Assembly: GCA_002403205.1 (NCBI GenBank)
Contig: DHHJ01000032.1
Span: forward strand, 7,831-71,830
From: Anaerolineaceae bacterium UBA4775
GTDB taxonomy: Bacteria > Chloroflexota > Anaerolineae > Anaerolineales > Anaerolineaceae
Length of the DNA stretch: 64,000 nt
Direction: 5' to 3'
The notes under the pieces are model-generated. The model had not been told where the DNA came from. It saw only the letters and a program-made list of their open reading frames with translations, and searched no databases. A program made the position numbers and the translations under genes. Shown in pieces: positions 60,453 to 64,000 of the stretch (the first letter of the stretch is position 1; each line of letters starts with the position of its first letter).

Positions 60453-60523
60453 ATAACCCGTGTGATAAAATATGAATCAAATTACAGCATGTGAGTCAAA
60501 TGATTCGCATTAAGGAGGCGGAT

Positions 60524-61030
60524 ATGAATCGGAAAAATGGCATAATTGGTGGGATAATTCTCATCCTGCTCGGTGTGATCCTGCTGGCCCGGGAAATTGC
60601 CCCTCAGTACTTTGAATTTTGGGATTGGCCGTTCATCATCATCGGCTTGGGCGGGGTGTTCCTGCTCTGGGCGATCATCAGCGGAACGGGCGGGCTGGCC
60701 GTCCCCGGGTCGATCCTGGCTGGCATTGGCGGCATCCTCTATTACCAAAGCCAAACCGGTGATTGGGCCAGCTGGGCTTATATCTGGGCCCTCATCCCTG
60801 GTTTTGTGGGCATCGGCGTCATCATCAGCGGCATCATCGACCGGAACTACAAAGAGGCCTTCAGCGGCGGGCTGATCTTGCTGTTGATCAGCGGGATTTT
60901 GTTCTTCGTGTTCGGGCAGGCCTTCGGCCTGCAGCCAGAGATCACCAAGTACTGGCCAGCTTTATTGATCGTGCTGGGTGTGATCGCCCTCGTCCGGGCC
61001 TTGTTTTCATCCCGCCGCAAGCCCATCTGA
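60524..61030 (+). CDS. LiaI/LiaF-like membrane protein
   Basis: A 168-residue protein with four or five hydrophobic helices: GIIGGIILILLGVILLAREI, WPFIIIGLGGVFLLWAIISG, and others up to LLLISGILFFVFGQAFG. The final YWPALLIVLGVIALVRALFSSRR repeat is characteristic of the LiaI-LiaF-like/DUF5668 transmembrane region found in cell-envelope stress proteins. AGGAGG lies seven bases before the ATG at 60524. It is followed by a terminator hairpin. Confidence 0.75.
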   Translation: MNRKNGIIGGIILILLGVILLAREIAPQYFEFWDWPFIIIGLGGVFLLWAIISGTGGLAVPGSILAGIGGILYYQSQTGDWASWAYIWALIPGFVGIGVIISGIIDRNYKEAFSGGLILLLISGILFFVFGQAFGLQPEITKYWPALLIVLGVIALVRALFSSRRKPI

Positions 61031-61089
61031 GCGGGCAAAACACGTCCCAAGGGCAAGGCCGCCTTAATTTTCTCCCATATTAAACACAC

Positions 61090-61127
61090 AGGCTGGTTGG
61101 GATCACCAACCAGCCTTTATTTTCCTT
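61090..61127. terminator. terminator between the LiaF-like and HIT genes
   Basis: Stem GGCTGGTTGG / CCAACCAGCC (61091-61115), followed by TTTATTTTCCTT on the plus side. The two flanking genes are convergent. Confidence 0.85.
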
Positions 61128-61143
61128 TAGCCACTTACAGCAG

Positions 61144-61632
61144 TCATTCAAACTGTTCCCAGGCCCCCTTCACCCGTCGATAAGTCTCTTCGAGGGATTC
61201 TGGCAGCACGCGTGTTTTCCCCACTGTTGAAATAAAGCTTGTATCCCCGCCCCAGCGCGGAACGATGTGCATGTGCACATGCTCTGCGATGCCCGCACCT
61301 GCCACGTTGCCCAGGTTCATCCCCAGGTTGAATCCTTCAGGCTGGTACACCGACTGCAGCACTTCCACGGCTTTGCTGGTGAAGGCCATCAGCTCGCCGC
61401 GCACCGAGTCTGTCAGCTCCTCCAGCCGGCTGACATGGCTGTAGGGAACGCACATGATGTGTCCGCTGGTATACGGGTAGCGGTTTAAGATCATAAAAAC
61501 GCCCTCACCCCGCTGAAAGACCAGGTTTCCCAGACCATCTTCAGCTGCTGCAGCCAGGCAAAAAATGCAGCCTTGGGTATCATGATTTTCTTGTATATAT
61601 TTCATCCGCCAGGGAGTCCAGATATAGTTCAA
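61144..61632 (-). CDS. HIT-family nucleotide hydrolase/AP4A phosphorylase-like protein
   Basis: A 162-residue protein with the histidine triad HVHMHIVPRW near residues 118-127. The start LNYIWTPWRMKYIQ and CIFC are typical of bacterial HIT (Ap4A phosphorylase-like) members. The family start fits the TTG at 61632, with AAAAGGA nine bases upstream; an ATG a few codons in is a weaker choice. It probably acts on adenylylated or dinucleoside polyphosphate substrates. Confidence 0.88.
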   Translation of the reverse strand: MNYIWTPWRMKYIQENHDTQGCIFCLAAAAEDGLGNLVFQRGEGVFMILNRYPYTSGHIMCVPYSHVSRLEELTDSVRGELMAFTSKAVEVLQSVYQPEGFNLGMNLGNVAGAGIAEHVHMHIVPRWGGDTSFISTVGKTRVLPESLEETYRRVKGAWEQFE

Positions 61633-61951
61633 TGGGTCGCATCCTTTTCCGGTGTGCTTAATTGTAACAGAATCCCCGGTGAAGAAGCCAATCTCACGGC
61701 AGGGAGGGGTTGAGCGGCAGGGCCACCGCAATCAACCAACCCCGCGCATGCGCAGCACAAGCCGCCTGAGGGAGCATTTGCGAAGCGCGCCCCTTCGGTG
61801 ATTACCCCGAATAAAAACCGCGCCGCTGCTGGATAAAACGACACTTATCAGAAATTGAGCAGCCTTATCAACGCATCCGAGCTCCTGCTCCACACGCCAT
61901 CTTAGTTTGTTTGATATACTTATCCCACACCATCAAGGAGACTGAGGGTCG
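61633..61951. other. non-coding divergent region between HIT and xseA genes
   Basis: Contains a TACAAT -10-like box for the HIT gene (61676-61671, minus strand) and AAGGAG before xseA (61936-61941). GC-rich imperfect inverted repeats lie in the middle. No gene or known RNA is recognised. Confidence 0.55.
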
Positions 61952-63196
61952 ATGGACCAGTACAGCATCTTTCAACCCCAAAATATCCTCACCGTCAGCC
62001 AGCTCACGGGTTACCTGCGGGGGGTGATCGAGCGTGACGAGCTTCTGCAGGACCTGTGGGTCGAGGGTGAGATCTCAAACTTTGCCCGTCCCAGCTCGGG
62101 GCACCTCTACTTCACCCTCAAAGACAGCCAGGCCGCCATCCGCTGCGTGATGTGGCGGGGCATGGCCGCGCGACTCGATTTCGACCCGCGTGAAGGGATC
62201 GCTGTTGAAGCCCACGGGGGCATGGGCGTGTATGAGCCCGGCGGCCAGGTGCAGCTCTACGTCGATACAATGCGCCCTGCCGGAGAAGGCCGTCTCTTCC
62301 AGGAGTTCCTGCGCCTGAAGGCCATGCTGGAAGCCGAAGGCCTGTTCGATGCGGCAGCCAAACAGCCCATCCCGCCCCTGCCGCGGGTGATCGGGGTGGT
62401 CACCTCGCCCACCGGGGCAGCCTTGCAGGACATGCTCAACACCCTGCGGCGCCGTTACCCGGTGGTGGAAGTGGTGCTCGCCCCCACAGCCGTCCAGGGC
62501 GTTGATGCGCCACCGGGCATCGTGGCCGCCCTTGAGCGCCTCAACCGGGAGGTTCACCCCGATGTGATCCTGATCGGGCGCGGCGGCGGTTCCATCGAAG
62601 ACCTGTGGGCCTTCAATGACGAAGCGGTGGCACGCGCTGTGGCAGCCTCTGCTGCCCCTGTCATCTCCGGCGTTGGCCACGAAACCGACTTCACCCTGAC
62701 CGATTTCGCCGCCGACCTGCGCGCCCCCACACCCACCGCGGCCGCTGAAGTCGCCACCCCCGACAAAGCCGAGCTGCTCGGGGTGATCGGGGAGCTTTCC
62801 AACCGGCACACAACCATCCTGAACGCCCGCCTGGGAGACCTGCGCTGGCAGCACGGTCAGCTCCAAAACGCGCTTGACCGCCTTTCGCCAAAACACACCG
62901 TCAACGCCTACACGCAGCGCCTCGACGAAGTCCTGCTGCGCCTGGAACGCTCCATCCGGGTCAACCTCGACAAAATGGCCCTGCAGGTGGATAATTTAGC
63001 GGGATCCCTGCGCTCGCTCAACCCCAGGGCAGTTCTTAACCGGGGCTATGCCATCGTCACCCGGGAAAGCGACGGCCTTCTGGTCAGACAGGCCGGCCAG
63101 GTGCATCCGGGCGAGGGGGTTCAGATCCAGGTCAGCCAGGGAAAAATGGACGCCACGATCACAAAAGTTACCCAGGAGGATGAAAATGACGCCTGA
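61952..63196 (+). CDS. xseA: exodeoxyribonuclease VII large subunit
   Basis: A 414-residue protein. The N-terminal OB domain (LTVSQLTGYLRGVIERDELLQDLWVEGEISNFARPSSGHLYFTLKD) is followed by the catalytic domain with VIGVVTSPTGAALQDML, ILIGRGGGSIEDLWAFNDE and PVISGVGHETDFTLTDFAADLRAPTPTAAAE. The C-terminal coiled coil follows. It degrades single-stranded DNA with XseB. Full length. AAGGAG with a second GAGGG site precedes the ATG. It is translationally coupled to xseB. Confidence 0.97.
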   Translation: MDQYSIFQPQNILTVSQLTGYLRGVIERDELLQDLWVEGEISNFARPSSGHLYFTLKDSQAAIRCVMWRGMAARLDFDPREGIAVEAHGGMGVYEPGGQVQLYVDTMRPAGEGRLFQEFLRLKAMLEAEGLFDAAAKQPIPPLPRVIGVVTSPTGAALQDMLNTLRRRYPVVEVVLAPTAVQGVDAPPGIVAALERLNREVHPDVILIGRGGGSIEDLWAFNDEAVARAVAASAAPVISGVGHETDFTLTDFAADLRAPTPTAAAEVATPDKAELLGVIGELSNRHTTILNARLGDLRWQHGQLQNALDRLSPKHTVNAYTQRLDEVLLRLERSIRVNLDKMALQVDNLAGSLRSLNPRAVLNRGYAIVTRESDGLLVRQAGQVHPGEGVQIQVSQGKMDATITKVTQEDENDA

Positions 63197-63422
63197 TTAC
63201 ACCCAGGATATTGATGCGATGGATTTTGAAACCGCCTTCAACGCCTTGCAAGAAAATGTGGACCAGCTTGAAAACGAAGATTTACCCCTCGAGAAAGCGT
63301 TGGCGCTGTTTGCGCGTGGCCAGGCGCTGGCCAAACGCTGCGCAGCCCTGCTGGAGGAAGCCGAATTGAAGGTCCGTACGCTCTCCGGCGAGACCGCCCC
63401 TGATACAGGTCCGGAAGAATAA
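63186..63422 (+). CDS. xseB: exodeoxyribonuclease VII small subunit
   Basis: A 78-residue helical protein with FETAFNALQENVDQLENEDLPLEKALALFARGQALAKRC, the standard XseB pattern. It wraps the XseA coiled coil. The ATG at 63186 overlaps the xseA end by 11 bases, with AGGAGGATG just upstream. It has a short acidic tail. Confidence 0.95.
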   Translation: MTPDYTQDIDAMDFETAFNALQENVDQLENEDLPLEKALALFARGQALAKRCAALLEEAELKVRTLSGETAPDTGPEE

Positions 63423-63427
63423 CCCCC

Positions 63428-63889
63428 ATGCCGCTATCGGGAATTTTCCACAACCCCGTCTTCATTGCCACGTTGGCGGCGTCCTTTCTGGCGCAGTTAC
63501 TCAAACTGCCCATGTGTTACCTGCGCTCCAAAGAGTGGGACTGGTCGCTGCTGTTCAGCACGGGCGGCATGCCCAGCTCGCACTCTGCGGTGGTCACCGC
63601 TGCGGCAACGGGGATCGGCTATTATGCCGGTTTCGACACCCCCCTGTTCGGCCTGGCCTTTGCGATCGCTTCGATCGTAATCTACGATTCGACCAATATC
63701 CGCCGCCAGGCCGGATTCCATGCCCAGCAGATCAACCGGATCATCAAAGAACTTCTCCTCGGAGAAGTCAAGCCCGCCGAGGAGTTTAAGGAATTGCGCG
63801 AGGTGCTGGGCCACTCCCCCCTTGAAGCCCTGGGCGGGGTTGTGCTGGGTATTTTGGTCAACCTTGTCATCTGGCAGATCTGGCCGTGA
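63428..63889 (+). CDS. DUF212 divergent PAP2 family protein
   Basis: A 153-residue membrane-associated protein of the divergent PAP2/DUF212 family, with hydrophobic segments at about 5-25, 50-70 and 130-150. The acid-phosphatase-like motif STGGMPSSHSAVVTAAATGIGYYAGF has the GMPSSHS core and is followed by IVIYDSTNIRRQAGFHAQQIN. Members probably dephosphorylate lipid or isoprenoid phosphates. It is likely cotranscribed with xseA-xseB. Confidence 0.88.
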   Translation: MPLSGIFHNPVFIATLAASFLAQLLKLPMCYLRSKEWDWSLLFSTGGMPSSHSAVVTAAATGIGYYAGFDTPLFGLAFAIASIVIYDSTNIRRQAGFHAQQINRIIKELLLGEVKPAEEFKELREVLGHSPLEALGGVVLGILVNLVIWQIWP

Positions 63890-63893
63890 CATT

Positions 63894-64000
63894 TGTCATT
63901 GCGAGGAAGTCACACAGTGACGACGAAGCAATCTCCCACTTTTTGTCATCGCGAGGATGTCATGTAGAATCTTTCTTGTCATTGCGAGGAAGTCACGCAG
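63894..64000. repeat. REP-like repeat TTGTCATTGCGAGGAAGTCAC, at least three units
   Basis: Units at about 63894, 63943 (degenerate) and 63979. The first is followed by CAGTGACGACGAAGCAATCTCC. The array continues beyond the window edge. Non-coding. Confidence 0.85.

Noticed and set aside
61633..61951. Structured RNA such as RNase P or tmRNA in the GC-rich gap before xseA
   Set aside because: None of the conserved core sequences of these RNAs is recognisable.

Overview
The window looks like chromosomal DNA of an anaerobic, sugar- and peptide-fermenting bacterium, most likely a member of the Chloroflexota (Anaerolineae-like). This is an inference from gene content: a CIRCE-controlled hrcA-grpE-dnaK-dnaJ-prmA operon, a biotin-dependent sodium-pumping decarboxylase, many stand-alone peptidases, a PP2C-like/transmembrane/propeller protein, and abundant short tandem intergenic repeats. 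There is no rRNA, no recognisable tRNA and no CRISPR array.

Layout. 1-1143 holds the 5' part of a GH1 beta-glucosidase gene (minus strand, cut by the window edge). 1243-12835 is a single minus-strand block of tailed-phage-type head genes (small terminase-like protein, TerL, GH25 lysin, small zinc-ribbon protein, portal, protease-scaffold-capsid fusion, holin-like and structural proteins). It has no integrase, repressor, replication genes, tape measure or tail tube in view, so it is either a decayed prophage or a domesticated particle/gene-transfer module. It is riddled with GC palindromes and 7-bp tandem repeats and is preceded by about 1 kb of repeat-rich non-coding DNA. 13905-18780 carries an M20 peptidase, a YcxB-like protein, a DUF4261-like protein, a dual-specificity phosphatase, a ferredoxin and a LuxR-type HTH regulator.

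18957-26310 is an AT-richer minus-strand alpha-1,6-glucan (dextran/isomaltooligosaccharide) locus: ROK regulator, sugar-binding lipoprotein, two ABC permeases, GH66 lipoprotein and GH15-type enzyme. 26467-37845 contains an MFS transporter, a YgjP-like metallopeptidase, arsenate reductase, oligoendopeptidase F, a PHP phosphoesterase, a DUF2807 (GIN) protein, a pentapeptide-repeat membrane protein, an LprI-like protein, a UroD-family protein and a SixA-like phosphatase. 37979-42455 holds an S66 carboxypeptidase gene and, convergent to it, the decarboxylase pump operon.

42812-54643 includes the PP2C-like/propeller protein, a leaderless GNAT-family gene and the heat-shock operon. 54845-63889 includes PPK2 (with an overlapping lysine-rich leader ORF), M20 and S41 peptidases, a YugP-like Zn-protease, two head-to-head gene remnants (S1C protease and GIN domain), a HIT protein, xseA-xseB and a DUF212 protein. 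The last 110 bases are a repeated REP-like unit.

Main points of interest: a perfect Gram-positive-type SOS-box core upstream of the capsid block, with a near-identical copy laid over a consensus promoter in front of the LuxR-type gene; the tail-less packaging module itself; heptameric tandem repeats in many intergenic gaps; three apparently leaderless genes; and the PPK2 leader/slippage arrangement.
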